DNA of 64,000 nt from Streptomyces griseorubiginosus (lineage in GTDB: Bacteria > Actinomycetota > Actinomycetes > Streptomycetales > Streptomycetaceae). The position numbers and the translations under genes were made by a program. The notes beneath the pieces were generated by a model. The model saw only the letters and a list, made by a program, of their open reading frames with translations. It was not told the DNA's origin and did no database searches. Positions 41,294-51,201 of this stretch are shown here, one piece after another. The DNA lies in NCBI RefSeq assembly GCF_017614965.1, contig NZ_WVUG01000003.1:1-64000 (forward strand), read 5' to 3'. Position 1 is the first letter of the stretch, and every line of letters starts with the position of its first letter.

Positions 41294-41887
41294 TCACGGT
41301 CCGCCCGCCTGGCGGCGGGTCCACTGCGGCTCCGTGCGGGCCCATTCCCTCTCCCACTCGGTCAGCCGGTGGCCGATGGCCACGCGCCGCACGACGGCGT
41401 TGCCGAGGAGGATCACCGCGACCGCGCCGCCCGCGGCACAGACGCCCATGGTGACGGTGTGCTGCCAGATCTGCGTCCGGCCCGGCGGCGGACCCACCGG
41501 CCGGTTGCGGGCGTCGAACCACACCTCCACCGTCTCCCCGTGCCGCGTGCCCGCGGGAACGCGCGCCTCGGTGGTGTGCGGCCCGGTGACGGGGTCCGTC
41601 CAGCGCACGGTCACCAGGAACGAGTGCTCCCGGCCGCCCTGCACCGCCGGCGCCCGCTCGGGCGTCGCGCCGACGACCACCACACGCGTCCGATGCCGGT
41701 CCGCGCGCTCCGCCGCGGCCGCGGCCTCGGCCCGGTCGTGCGCCCACCAGCCCGTGACGGCCCCCGCGAGCGGCGCTCCGACGAACAGCAGGAGCGCGAC
41801 GACCAGCGCCGTCCACGCCTCCACCACGTCCGACCGGCGCCGCAGCGGATTGCGCCGCCAGCGCCAGCCGCGCACCCGGGTCCGCAT
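41294..41887 (-). CDS. Rv1733c-family membrane protein
   Basis: A 197-residue protein with two membrane helices (near residues 22-46, ALVVALLLFVGAPLAGAVTGWW, split in the record, and 145-165, MGVCAAGGAVAVILLGNAVV) around an extracytoplasmic beta-rich loop, the architecture of the mycobacterial Rv1733c family. The start RTRVRGWRWRRNPLRRRSD and the end RLTEWEREWARTEPQW are typical. A second, frameshifted copy lies at 61247-61845. Function unknown. Confidence 0.82.
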   Translation of the reverse strand: MRTRVRGWRWRRNPLRRRSDVVEAWTALVVALLLFVGAPLAGAVTGWWAHDRAEAAAAAERADRHRTRVVVVGATPERAPAVQGGREHSFLVTVRWTDPVTGPHTTEARVPAGTRHGETVEVWFDARNRPVGPPPGRTQIWQHTVTMGVCAAGGAVAVILLGNAVVRRVAIGHRLTEWEREWARTEPQWTRRQAGGP

Positions 41888-42061
41888 GTCGACCTCCTCG
41901 CCGTCACCGAAACCGGAGGGGCCATACGTTCAGCCGCACCTGCTTGGTCCGTATTGTCCCCCCGGACCGTGTACGCGCGCGAGTGCCCATGAGAACCGGG
42001 TACCCACAGCCTCGAAGATCGCTCCCCGTGAACGGCCGGTGACGGCCCCGGTGTCCGGCCG

Positions 42062-42872
42062 TCAGCCGAAGCGTTCGATGCGGATCCGGTCCACCGGCTG
42101 GCCCGCCTCGACCAGCAGGCGCGAGGCGTGCTCCGCGAAGGAGTTCGAGCCGCACACATAGGCCTCCCATCCACCGTCGGGCGGCTCGGCCAGGAGCGGC
42201 GCCACATGTGCGGCGGCCATACGTCCCACCGCCACGCCCCGCGGTGCGCGGCGCGTGAACACGGGCGTCGTCTCGGCGCCCAACTCCCGTGCGTAGACGA
42301 GCTCCTCCGGGCTGCGCGCGGACACCAGCAGCCGCAGCGGCACGTCGAGGCCGCGCGCCCGGTGGTGCCGGACCATCGACATCAGCGGAACGACCCCGGA
42401 GCCCGCGCCGATGAGCAGGGCGGGCCGGTCGCCGGGCCAGGCGAAGAACCCGCTCACCGGACCGCGCACCTCCACCACGTCGCCCGGCTCGGCCACCGTG
42501 TGGAACCAGCCGGAGACCTCGCCGCCCTCCACGTGGTCCAGGGTCAGCTCGATGTGCCCGCTGTCGTCCGGCGCGGAGGCGATCGAGTAGTGGCGCTGGG
42601 CCGCATAACCGTCCTCGGCGGTCAGCCGCAGCATCAGGTGCTGTCCCGGGAGGTGCCCCGGCCAGGCGGGCACCGAGAACCGGAACGTCGAGACGTACGG
42701 CGTCTCACAGCGGACCTCGGTCAGGGTGGCCGTCTGCCAGACCGCGGCGGCCTGGCCGCTCACGGCGATACGGCCGGGCACGGCGAAGCGGGTCGGGGGA
42801 GTGAAGGCGGGAGAAGGGGTCGCCGGCGAGGAAGGGGCCTTTTCCGAGGAAGGCGTCGCCGCGGTCGTCTGC

Positions 42873-42880
<8 letters not shown>
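42062..42880 (-). CDS. ferredoxin-NADP reductase-like FAD oxidoreductase
   Basis: A 272-residue FNR-type protein after a Ser/Pro/Thr-rich N-terminal 30 residues. The FAD-binding motif is QRHYSIASAP, the NAD(P)-binding motif LIGAGSGVVPLMSMVRH, and the C-terminal VCGSNSFAEHASRLL followed by IRIERFG closes the fold. No 2Fe-2S cluster domain is present. The GTG start lies inside the 3' end of the sulfite-oxidase-like gene (8-bp overlap), so it probably transfers electrons to or from that molybdoenzyme. Confidence 0.88.
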
Positions 42881-43478
<598 letters not shown>

Positions 43479-43690
43479 ACGGATCCAGCGGGACGGAAGT
43501 GATGGCCTACCGGGTCAACCGTACGTGCCACCCGGATCCGCTCCGGCCCCGGGCCGCCCGTCGATCATTAAAGACGTATGAACACTCCCCGGCCCCGGGA
43601 ATAGCGCCCCCCGCCCGCGCCTTGCCGCCTGATGCCGGAACCGGTGTCCCGTACACCCGGTGACCACGCGGCAGCGAAGGAGAGTGGAGC

Positions 43691-44617
43691 ATGCCCAAGG
43701 CGTACGTCTACACGCGCTTCGGCGGACCGGAGACCGAGGCCCTCGTCGACCTGGACCGCCCCAGCCCGGGGCCTGGGCAGGTGCTGGTCGCGGTGCGGGC
43801 CGCCGGTGTGAACCCCGTCGACTGGAAACTGCGCACCGGCTTCCGGCGCCCGGGCGAGAGCGGTGAGCCCGTGTTTCCGGTGGTGCTGGGCAACGAGGTC
43901 TCCGGTGTCGTCGTCGAGACCGGTGCCGGCGTGACGGGGTTCGCCGCCGGGGACGAGGTGTTCGGGAACACCGCGACCGGCGGTTACGCCGAGTACACGC
44001 TGCTGCCCGCCGACATCACGGCGCACAAGCCGGCCGCCCTCTCCTTCCGGGACGCGGCCACCCTCCCGGTCGCGGCCGCGACCGCTTACGACGGCGTCCA
44101 CCAGTTGGGCCTGCCCGCCGGCGCGACCATCCTGGTCACCGGCGCGGGCGGCGGCGTCGGCAGCGCGGCCGTGCAGATCGCCCGCGCCCTCGGCCTGCGG
44201 GTGGTGGGCGTCGCGAGCGAGGCGAAGAAGGACTTCGTGGAGGCGCTGGGCGCGGTGCACGTCCCCTCGGGCCCGGACCTGGCGGCGCGGGTGCGCGCGG
44301 CGGCGCCCGACGGCGTGGACGGTGTCTACGACCTGGTCGGCGAAGAGGTGCTCATCGAGGCGGCGACACTGCTCGAGGACCGTACGAAGCTGATCACCGC
44401 CGCCGCGCCACCCGCGACCGTCGAGGAACTCGGCGGGGCCCGGGTCGCCCGAGCCCGCAACGCGGCGGTCCTCGACGCCGTGGCCCAGCTGGTGATCGAC
44501 GGCGACCTGGACCCGCACGTGACCGGCACCTACCCGCTGGAGCGGGCCGGCGAGGCACTGCGCGAGGTCGAGGACGGCCACGCGCGCGGCAAGATCGTGA
44601 TCGAGGTCGCCGCGTGA
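43691..44617 (+). CDS. NADPH:quinone reductase-type MDR oxidoreductase
   Basis: A 308-residue zinc-free medium-chain dehydrogenase. The N-terminal GroES-like domain ends with VLGNEVSGVVVETGAGVTGF; the nucleotide-binding motif is ILVTGAGGGVGSAAVQIA; the family C-terminus GKIVIEVA follows a YPLERAGEAL segment. No structural zinc cysteines occur. It should reduce quinones or enones with NADPH. Its stop overlaps the GNAT gene GTG by four bases. AAGGAGAG lies before the ATG. Confidence 0.88.
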   Translation: MPKAYVYTRFGGPETEALVDLDRPSPGPGQVLVAVRAAGVNPVDWKLRTGFRRPGESGEPVFPVVLGNEVSGVVVETGAGVTGFAAGDEVFGNTATGGYAEYTLLPADITAHKPAALSFRDAATLPVAAATAYDGVHQLGLPAGATILVTGAGGGVGSAAVQIARALGLRVVGVASEAKKDFVEALGAVHVPSGPDLAARVRAAAPDGVDGVYDLVGEEVLIEAATLLEDRTKLITAAAPPATVEELGGARVARARNAAVLDAVAQLVIDGDLDPHVTGTYPLERAGEALREVEDGHARGKIVIEVAA

Positions 44618-45324
44618 GCCACGTCCTGGACAACCCCGCTCTCGCCTCCCTGACCGGCCCGCACGCCCACTTCGCCGAGTGGCACGGCCGGGTGGTGCGC
44701 TACCCGGTCGACGTGACGCCCTGGCTGGCGCTGCCCGACGAGCCCGACGCCGGTGACTGGGCCGACCTCGCGGCCCTCGCGGGCCCCGGCGCCGAGGTGC
44801 CGCTGCTCGGCTTCAGCGGCGCGGTGCCGGCCGGCTGGGAGGTCACCTTCCACGTCGAGGGCGTGCAGTTGGTCGACGACGGTCTCGAGGCCGCGCCCGA
44901 GCCGGAGGCCGTCCGCCTCGGTCCCGCCGACGTCCCCGAGATGCTCGACCTGGTCGAACGCACCCGGCCCGGCCCGTTCCTGCCCCGCACCATCGAAATG
45001 GGCACCTACCTGGGCATACGGCGGGACGGCGCGCTGATAGCGATGGCGGGGGAGCGGCTGCATCCGCCGGGCGGGACCGAGATCAGCGCTGTCTGCACCG
45101 ACCCCGCCTTCCGCGGGGAGGGCCTCGCCACCCGGCTGATCCGCGCCGTCGCCCACGGCATACGGGAACGCGGCGAGACCCCGTTCCTGCACACCGGCGC
45201 CGGCAACACGAACGCCATCCGCCTCTACGAGTCCCTCGGCTTCCGACTGCGGCGCACCACCACGTTCGGCGCGGCCCGCGTACCGGAACACCTCGCGGAC
45301 GAACAGGCGGTGACGGTCGCTTAG
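44614..45324 (+). CDS. GNAT family N-acetyltransferase
   Basis: A 236-residue protein; the C-terminal half is a GNAT domain with the acetyl-CoA motif VCTDPAFRGEGLATRLIRAV (RGEGLA) and the NTNAIRLYESLGFR segment. The N-terminal 85 residues form a separate region. The GTG start overlaps the oxidoreductase stop. It converges on a MarR gene with 11 bp between stops. Substrate unknown. Confidence 0.88.
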   Translation: MSHVLDNPALASLTGPHAHFAEWHGRVVRYPVDVTPWLALPDEPDAGDWADLAALAGPGAEVPLLGFSGAVPAGWEVTFHVEGVQLVDDGLEAAPEPEAVRLGPADVPEMLDLVERTRPGPFLPRTIEMGTYLGIRRDGALIAMAGERLHPPGGTEISAVCTDPAFRGEGLATRLIRAVAHGIRERGETPFLHTGAGNTNAIRLYESLGFRLRRTTTFGAARVPEHLADEQAVTVA

Positions 45325-45335
45325 GGTACGCCGGA

Positions 45336-45818
45336 TCAGAGCCGCGAGGTGACGCCGTCCGCCCGTCCCGAGGTGTTGTAGCGCACCAGATAGGAGGCGA
45401 ACCGCTCCAGGTCCTCCTCCGGCCAGCCCGCCAGCCGCTCGCGGAAGGCCGACCTGCGGCTGTCGGTGACCTGGGCGAGGATCTCGCTCCCTGCGTCGGT
45501 CAGTTGCAGGACCTGGACGCGGTGGTCGTCGGCGTCCAGCCGCCGCTCGATCAGCCGGGCCCGCTCCAGCGCGGCCACCTGGCGGCTGACCGTCGACTTG
45601 TCCAGGGCGTAGTGGGCGGCCAGGTCGGTGGCCCGGCAACCGCCGCTCTCCTCCAGATGGCCCAGCAGCGTGTACGACACCAGGGACAGCTCGGGGTGCA
45701 TCCGTCCCGCCGACGCCCGGGCGCGGCGGGCGAAGACCGTCATCTCACGCTGAATCGTCTCCACGGCCTCGTCCGCGTCCACCGGCTCCTCCTCACTCCG
45801 GCCCTCGCCTAGTTGCAT
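45336..45818 (-). CDS. MarR family regulator
   Basis: A 160-residue MarR regulator: dimerisation helices at both ends, winged helix in the centre (LSLVSYTLLGHLEESGG, RATDLAAHYALDKSTVSRQVAALERA, DDHRVQVLQLTDAG). The ATG at 45818 lies within a perfect inverted repeat, so the regulator probably blocks its own transcription. It is divergent from the PrmC-like gene, which may share control. Confidence 0.88.
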   Translation of the reverse strand: MQLGEGRSEEEPVDADEAVETIQREMTVFARRARASAGRMHPELSLVSYTLLGHLEESGGCRATDLAAHYALDKSTVSRQVAALERARLIERRLDADDHRVQVLQLTDAGSEILAQVTDSRRSAFRERLAGWPEEDLERFASYLVRYNTSGRADGVTSRL

Positions 45819-45827
45819 AATACAACT
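45811..45827. promoter_or_regulatory. MarR operator overlapping the marR start codon
   Basis: AGTTGCATAATACAACT has perfect AGTTG/CAACT arms (with the T-T/A-A core ATAAT partly symmetric). It is AT-rich against its surroundings and includes the CAT of the marR start codon. Confidence 0.7.
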
Positions 45828-45923
45828 TGAAACCGAGGAGGCCGTCCCCGTCCGAGGGTTGGGGTAGTGTTTCCGTCCGGCCGCGGAATGTCCCGGCCGC
45901 CAAAGAACGAGGAGGTGAGACCC

Positions 45924-45983
45924 ATTACCGCTGTGTCAGCCCGGGTGCTCTCGCCTCTGGTCGAAGCGGACCGCCGCCGGTAG
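45924..45983 (+). CDS. candidate 19-codon leader ORF with ATT start
   Basis: An almost ideal Shine-Dalgarno, AGGAGGTGA (45910-45918), lies eight bases (from GGAGG) before ATT, which opens a frame ITAVSARVLSPLVEADRRR ending in TAG 45981-45983. An in-frame GTG four codons in is an alternative but its spacing is poor. The ORF ends 47 bases before the methyltransferase ATG and is in a different frame. A strong ribosome site without a normal start codon suggests a regulated leader as with infC; this is a candidate only. Confidence 0.45.
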   Translation: MTAVSARVLSPLVEADRRR

Positions 45984-46030
45984 GCGACCGCTGGAGCGCC
46001 CTTCGCCCCACCGAAAGGCTCTCGGCTTCC

Positions 46031-46831
46031 ATGCCTTCATCTCCCTCGTCGTCCTCGGCGTCCCCGTCGGTCGAATCCGTCGCCGCCGTCCTGCGCTCGG
46101 CGGGCTGCGTCTTCGCCGAGGACGAGGCCCGGTTGATCCTGTCCCAGGCCCGCACACCGCGGGAACTCACCGCCCTGGTCGACCGCCGCGTGGCCGGTCT
46201 CCCCCTCGAACTCGTCCTGGGGTGGGCGGAGTTCCGCGGCCTGCGCATCCTCGTCGAACCGGGCGTCTTCGTACCCCGCCGCCGTACCGAGTTCCTCGTC
46301 GAGCAGGCTCTTGCCCAGGCCCCCGGGGCGTCCGTCGTGGTGGACCTGTGCTGCGGCTCGGGTGCCGTCGGCACCGCTCTGGCCACCGCGCTCGGCGACG
46401 CCGAACTGCACGCCGCCGACATCGACCCGGCCGCGGTGCGCTGCGCCCGCCGCAATGTCGCCGGCGTCGGCGGACACGTGCACGCGGGCGATCTGTTCGC
46501 CGCACTGCCGGCCCGCCTGCGGGGCCGTGTCGACATCCTCGCCGCCAACGTCCCCTATGTGCCCACCGACGAGGTGGGTCTGCTGCCCGCCGAGGCCCGC
46601 GATCACGAACCGCTGGTCGCCCTCGACGGCGGCACGGACGGACTCGACGTCCTGCGCCGGGTCGCGGCCGAGGCGCCGCACTGGCTGGCACCGGGCGGTT
46701 GCCTCCTGACCGAGACGAGCGAGGCACAGGCACCCGCGGCCGTCGAGGCGTTCACCGGCGCCGGACTGACGGCCCGTCCGGCGGTCTCGGAGGAGTGGAA
46801 CGCCCATGTGGTGATCGGCTCCAGGCGCTGA
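46031..46831 (+). CDS. PrmC/HemK-like N5-glutamine methyltransferase
   Basis: A 266-residue protein of the putative protein N(5)-glutamine methyltransferase group. The N-terminal helical domain is followed by EFRGLRILVEPGVFVPRRRTEFLVEQAL, the SAM motif VVVDLCCGSGAVGTAL, and NVPYVP in place of the NPPY catalytic loop. PrmC methylates the GGQ glutamine of release factors; the NVPY variant may act on another glutamine. The ATG at 46031 follows a Ser-rich start; a leader ORF with strong ribosome site precedes it. Confidence 0.8.
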   Translation: MPSSPSSSSASPSVESVAAVLRSAGCVFAEDEARLILSQARTPRELTALVDRRVAGLPLELVLGWAEFRGLRILVEPGVFVPRRRTEFLVEQALAQAPGASVVVDLCCGSGAVGTALATALGDAELHAADIDPAAVRCARRNVAGVGGHVHAGDLFAALPARLRGRVDILAANVPYVPTDEVGLLPAEARDHEPLVALDGGTDGLDVLRRVAAEAPHWLAPGGCLLTETSEAQAPAAVEAFTGAGLTARPAVSEEWNAHVVIGSRR

Positions 46832-47005
46832 GCGCTCCGCTGGGATCGCCGGATGTGCCGTCGCTCGTCCGCGGCGCCGTCGGGGCACTGCTGAACCGCA
46901 ATGGACTGCACCGGGACCGCTTGGACGGGCGTGCTGAGCCGCACCAGGCCACAGCGCAGGTACGCCGGTACAGCCGCCGCGGGGCAGCGGGGCCGCGCCG
47001 GTTCG

Positions 47006-47761
47006 TCAGGTCGTCGCCCCGCTGCCCTGCGGGCTCGTCGACGGTGACGGCATCCGCCAGTCGTGGGGGCCGTGGCCGCCGAAGCCGCCGCGCCAGCCGC
47101 CCGGGTTCCGGTCGCCTGGGCCCTCGTCGCCGGGGCCCTTGTCGGCGAAGGTTCCGGACAGGACGCGGGTGGCGGTGCGGGTGCCGTCGTCCGCGCGGGT
47201 GCCGACCAGGACCGCGCTCTCGCCCTTCTTGATGCCGTCGGTCCCGGAATCCTCGGTGCCGTCGTGCACGACCGTGGTGTCCGAGTTCAAGGTCCATGTC
47301 CAGGAGGCGCCGTCCTCGCTCTTGACGGTGACCTGGTCGCCGGAGATCTTCTCGACGGTGCCGCGCTGCCAGACCCGTACCACCCACTTGCCGGTGTCCT
47401 GGTCCTTCACCGTGGCCTCGCCGTGCACGCCCATGCCGCCGAAGCCGAACCACCGGCCGCCGTGCCGGCCCTCGGGCCCGCTCGGGGACGGCGACGCGGA
47501 GCCGGACGCGGACGGGGTGGCGCCGCCGCCCGAGCCGCCGGAGGTCGTCGCGTAGGCGACGGTGCCGCCGAGGGCCAGGACGGCGACCGTCGCCGCCGCG
47601 ATCACCGCGCGGGACCGGGCGGAGCGCCGCCGCCAGACCCTGTCCCAGGCCTCGCCCGAGGCGGGGTCGGCGCCGCCCGGGCCCGTCATCACTTCCCAGT
47701 CCGGTGTCGTCCCGCCATGCCGGTCCGGCGATCCTCCGGCAGTGGGTTCCTGATCCGTCAC
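47006..47761 (-). CDS. single-pass membrane protein with DUF5666-like repeat domain
   Basis: A 251-residue protein. Residues about 47-72 (ARSRAVIAAATVAVLALGGTVAYA) are a membrane helix; outside follow a Ser/Gly/Pro linker, then a beta-rich domain (GEATVKDQDTGKWVVRVWQRGTVEKISGDQVTVKSEDGASWTW, 47280-47415) typical of DUF5666, and a Gly/Pro-rich tail. GTG at 47761 has GGGAG upstream. Such proteins sit in the cell envelope; function is unknown. Confidence 0.78.
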   Translation of the reverse strand: MTDQEPTAGGSPDRHGGTTPDWEVMTGPGGADPASGEAWDRVWRRRSARSRAVIAAATVAVLALGGTVAYATTSGGSGGGATPSASGSASPSPSGPEGRHGGRWFGFGGMGVHGEATVKDQDTGKWVVRVWQRGTVEKISGDQVTVKSEDGASWTWTLNSDTTVVHDGTEDSGTDGIKKGESAVLVGTRADDGTRTATRVLSGTFADKGPGDEGPGDRNPGGWRGGFGGHGPHDWRMPSPSTSPQGSGATT

Positions 47762-47875
47762 GGCTCGCTCCCATCGGCCAAGGCACCGGGCATCCGTATG
47801 CCACACCTACCTGTGATTGTGCGATGGGCGCGATAAGGGTCAGGTAATCAGTACCTGTGAGAACACGCGTACGGG

Positions 47876-49942
47876 TCAGTGCGGCTGCTGGACCCGGGCG
47901 ATGAGCAGGGCCACGTCGTCGGAGTTGTCCGGCTGGTGCAGGGTGCGCAGCAGCAGGTCGCAGACCTCCTCCAGCGGGCGGTCGGGGCCGTCGAGCAGGG
48001 CCAGGAACGCGTCCAGGCGTTCGTCGAGGGGGTGCTGGCGGGTCTCGACGAGGCCGTCGGTGTAGAAGACCAGCCGGTCGCCGGGCTCCAGGTCGACCGT
48101 GGTGGTGGAGAAGGCGACCCCGCCGACGCCCAGCGGCGCCCCGGTGGGCAGTTCCAGCAGCTCAGGGGGGTGCCCCTCACGCAGCCTGGCCGGCGGCAGG
48201 TGCCCCGCGTTGGCGATGCGGCACTGTCGCAGCTCGCGGTCGTGGACCGCGTACACGCAGGTGGCGATGGAGTGGTCCAGGCCCTCGGTGATCCGGTCGA
48301 GGTGCTCCAGGAGCCGGGCCGGGTCGAGGTCGAGGGAGGCGAGGGTGTTGGTCGCGGTGCGCAGCCGTCCCATGGTGGCCGCCGCGTTGATGCCGCTGCC
48401 CATCACGTCGCCGACGACGAGCGCGGTCTTGCCGTCCTCCAGCGGGATCACGTCGAACCAGTCGCCGCCGACCTCGCTGGTGGCGCCCGCGGGCTGGTAA
48501 CGGGAGGCGACCTCCAGGCCCCCGATGACAGGCGGATGGCTGGGCAGCAGGCTGCGCTGCAGGGTGAGGGCGGTGTCGCGGGCGTTCTGGTACCAGCGGG
48601 CGTTGTCGATCTGCACCGCCGCCCGCGCCGCGAGTTCGCGGGCGAGCAGCAGGTCGTCCTCGCTGAACGGCACGGGGTTGCGGGTGCGTTCCAGCTCCAG
48701 GGCGCCCAGCACCTCGCCGCGCGCGATCAGCGGTACCGCCAGATAGGAGTGCACGCCCGCCTCGGCCAACTGCCCGGCCGCCTCCTCGGAGCGGGCGATG
48801 CGGGGCAGGTCGGCGGCCTCGACCTCGGCGACCATGACCGGCCGGGCCGTGCGCACGCACTCGGTGACCAGGAGGTCGGGGCCGTACCGGGCCACCTTTT
48901 CCGGCCGGTCGGCGGCCGCCGGCACCCGAGGGGCGTCGTCGGCCCGCACGGCCAGGGCCCGTATGTCGGCCGGCTCCGAGGGACCCAGTGTGCTGCGTCT
49001 GCCCTGGACCACCGCCTCGAGCAGGTCCACCGACGCCCAGTCGGCCAGCTCCGGCACCGCGACCTCCGCCAACTCGCAGGCGGTACGGTCCAGTTCCAGC
49101 GTGGTGCCGATCCGGGCGGAGGCGTCCGCGATGAGTGTCAATCGCCGCCGGGCGGCCTCCGCCTCCACCCGCGCCCGGTGCTCCTCGGTGGTGTCGAGTA
49201 TCGACCCCGCAACTCCCAGTACGTGTCCGAACGCGTCCTCCAGCCGGTACAGCGAGATCGACCAGGCGCGCTCCTCGTCCGGATCGGCCGGGGTGCGGCC
49301 CACGGTCCGCTGGTCGACGAGCGGCCGCCCGGTCTCCAGCACCCGGCGCGCCGCTGCCTCCAGCGCCTCGACCTCCAGGTTGGGCACGACCTCGGCGATA
49401 CGGCGGCCGATGTGATCCTCGGCCGGCACTCCGTTCAGCCGCTCCAGAGCCGGGTTGACGGAGACGTACCGCAGCTCGGTGTCCAGGACGGCCAGTCCGA
49501 TGGGGGACTGCGCGATCATCCGCGTGGACAGCGCCACGTCCCGCTCCAGCCGCCGTACCGTCGACCGGTCGGCGCACAGGCCCAGCGCGTAGACGTCGCC
49601 CTGGTCGTCCAGCAGCCGCATGTTGCGGAACTCCACCAGGCGGGTGCTGCCGTCCTTGCGCCGGATGGGGAAGGCGCCGGCCCAGCTCTGGCCGGTCACC
49701 ATCACGTCGGCGAACAGCTTCACGACCAGGTCGAGGTGCTGCTCGTGCACCATGATCCGGGCCGCGTACTCGCCGAGGGCCTCCTTCGCCGGATAGCCGA
49801 ACAGCTCCTCGGCCTGCGGGCTCCACAGCACGACCCGTCCCTGGGCGTCCAGGACCACCGAGGCCACGCCCAGGACGTCGAGCAGACCGCTCGGGCGCAC
49901 CGACTCGTCGCCGTCGGTCACCGGAAACCCAGGTGCACTCAT
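47876..49942 (-). CDS. PAS-PAS-GAF-SpoIIE multi-domain phosphatase
   Basis: A 688-residue signalling protein. Two PAS domains (about residues 20-135, VASVVLDAQGRVVLWSPQAEELFGY; and 150-260, IGLAVLDTELRYVSVNPALERLNGV), a GAF domain (about 270-455), and a SpoIIE/PP2C phosphatase (475-688) with metal aspartates in GGDWFDVIPLEDGKTALVVGDVMGSG (48405-48480) and DDVALLIARV at the end. Such proteins dephosphorylate anti-anti-sigma factors in partner-switching modules; no partner genes are adjacent. ATG at 49942 is likely; an upstream in-frame GTG is possible. Confidence 0.88.
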   Translation of the reverse strand: MSAPGFPVTDGDESVRPSGLLDVLGVASVVLDAQGRVVLWSPQAEELFGYPAKEALGEYAARIMVHEQHLDLVVKLFADVMVTGQSWAGAFPIRRKDGSTRLVEFRNMRLLDDQGDVYALGLCADRSTVRRLERDVALSTRMIAQSPIGLAVLDTELRYVSVNPALERLNGVPAEDHIGRRIAEVVPNLEVEALEAAARRVLETGRPLVDQRTVGRTPADPDEERAWSISLYRLEDAFGHVLGVAGSILDTTEEHRARVEAEAARRRLTLIADASARIGTTLELDRTACELAEVAVPELADWASVDLLEAVVQGRRSTLGPSEPADIRALAVRADDAPRVPAAADRPEKVARYGPDLLVTECVRTARPVMVAEVEAADLPRIARSEEAAGQLAEAGVHSYLAVPLIARGEVLGALELERTRNPVPFSEDDLLLARELAARAAVQIDNARWYQNARDTALTLQRSLLPSHPPVIGGLEVASRYQPAGATSEVGGDWFDVIPLEDGKTALVVGDVMGSGINAAATMGRLRTATNTLASLDLDPARLLEHLDRITEGLDHSIATCVYAVHDRELRQCRIANAGHLPPARLREGHPPELLELPTGAPLGVGGVAFSTTTVDLEPGDRLVFYTDGLVETRQHPLDERLDAFLALLDGPDRPLEEVCDLLLRTLHQPDNSDDVALLIARVQQPH

Positions 49943-50141
49943 TCCACGCACCGCCTTCGTTCCTTGACGCGGCACGCCGTTCCCCCGTGCCGACTCCCCT
50001 GTTCTACCGCGCTCAACCGTCGCTGTGACGCCTGTGTCGCCCACCTCCACCATCTCTCGACACAGGCGGCGGCGTCCTCGAAGTGGTGACGACGGTACCG
50101 GCCACGGGCCGTCGCCGAAGCGACGACCCCCGTTACCAATC

Positions 50142-50173
50142 TGGTCTGTACATGACCATCTGGCGCGGCCAGA
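50142..50173. promoter_or_regulatory. two adjacent inverted repeats before a secreted-protein gene
   Basis: TGGTC-TGTACAT-GACCA (50142-50158) is directly followed by TCTGGC-GCG-GCCAGA (50159-50173), two perfect inverted repeats back to back, 48 bases before the start. They are candidate operator or early-transcript structures. Confidence 0.5.
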
Positions 50174-50220
50174 CTGTCCGCCGAGCAGGCCCGCCCCCAC
50201 CTCCACCGAGGAGCCCTCGC

Positions 50221-51096
50221 ATGCCTCTGCGCGCCCGGCGACGTCGTCACGCGGCCCTGACCGCGGCCCTCGCCCTCGCCACCGCCGCCCTGCTGTCCGC
50301 CGCCCCGCCCGCCTCCGCCGCCGACACCTGGAGCGAGGTCGGCTCCGACCGCGCCGACCCGCTGACCGAGAGCCAGGGCCTCACCTCCGTCGAGGTCCCG
50401 GCGGGCAGCCCCAACCGTTACACCGGCATCGGCACCATCCCGATCGGCGTCTCCAGCCGCGGCTGGAACCACGTCGGCGATCCCGACGCCTCCTACAACG
50501 GCTACTACGTAGAGCCCTACCAGGCCGACTCCGGCACCGCGAAGATGTACCGCGTCCAGGCACCCGGCGGCGGCTGGTCCGAGTACGTCCACACGCTGAG
50601 CCCCGGGGAGGCGCTGAACAACTCCTGGGACGCGATCTCGCCCGACGGCCAGTGGATGCTGTCGGGGGAGTACGGCACCATGACCCGCTTCCTGGTCTTC
50701 CCGACACCCGGCGTCAACGCGAGCACCTCGCCCTCGGCGAACCTCCCGCAGGTCGCGACCGTCAACCTCGACCACGCCGTCCGTGACGTGCAGGGCTGCG
50801 ACTTCTCCGGACCCACGACCCTGCTGTGCTCCTCCGACGACCCCGCGGGCACGCTCTTCGGCATCACCAAGCCGCTGCTCCAGGTCGACCTGTCCGCCGC
50901 GCCGAACGGCACCTCGGACGTCTCGGGCCATGTCACCGCCCTGCGTCAGCTGCCCCTGCGCAGCGGCTGCTCGGGCACCTTCGAGGCGGAGGGCATCGAC
51001 TACGACCGCCGGGACGGCACCCTGCGCGTGATCGTCGTCTCGCCGGGCTTCTGTGTGCTGACGGACAGCAAGACCTACCGCTTCAAGAAGAGCTGA
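50221..51096 (+). CDS. secreted protein of unknown function
   Basis: A 291-residue exported protein. MPLRARRRRHAAL and a hydrophobic core end at an ASA-AD signal-peptidase site near residue 34. The mature part has beta-propeller-like short repeats (SPDGQWMLSGEYGTMTRFLVFP; VDLSAAPNGTSDVSGHV; DYDRRDGTLRVIVVSPGF) and three cysteines. GAGGAG precedes the ATG. I do not recognise the family. Confidence 0.78.
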   Translation: MPLRARRRRHAALTAALALATAALLSAAPPASAADTWSEVGSDRADPLTESQGLTSVEVPAGSPNRYTGIGTIPIGVSSRGWNHVGDPDASYNGYYVEPYQADSGTAKMYRVQAPGGGWSEYVHTLSPGEALNNSWDAISPDGQWMLSGEYGTMTRFLVFPTPGVNASTSPSANLPQVATVNLDHAVRDVQGCDFSGPTTLLCSSDDPAGTLFGITKPLLQVDLSAAPNGTSDVSGHVTALRQLPLRSGCSGTFEAEGIDYDRRDGTLRVIVVSPGFCVLTDSKTYRFKKS

Positions 51097-51201
51097 GCGG
51101 CTCGCTGGTACGGCCCGGGCAGTGGTGCTTTTCTGGGGATGTGACGTGGTTCGCCGGGAGCCCGCCGGACCGCGTCACCGCCCATGAGAGGAGCGATCAC
51201 G

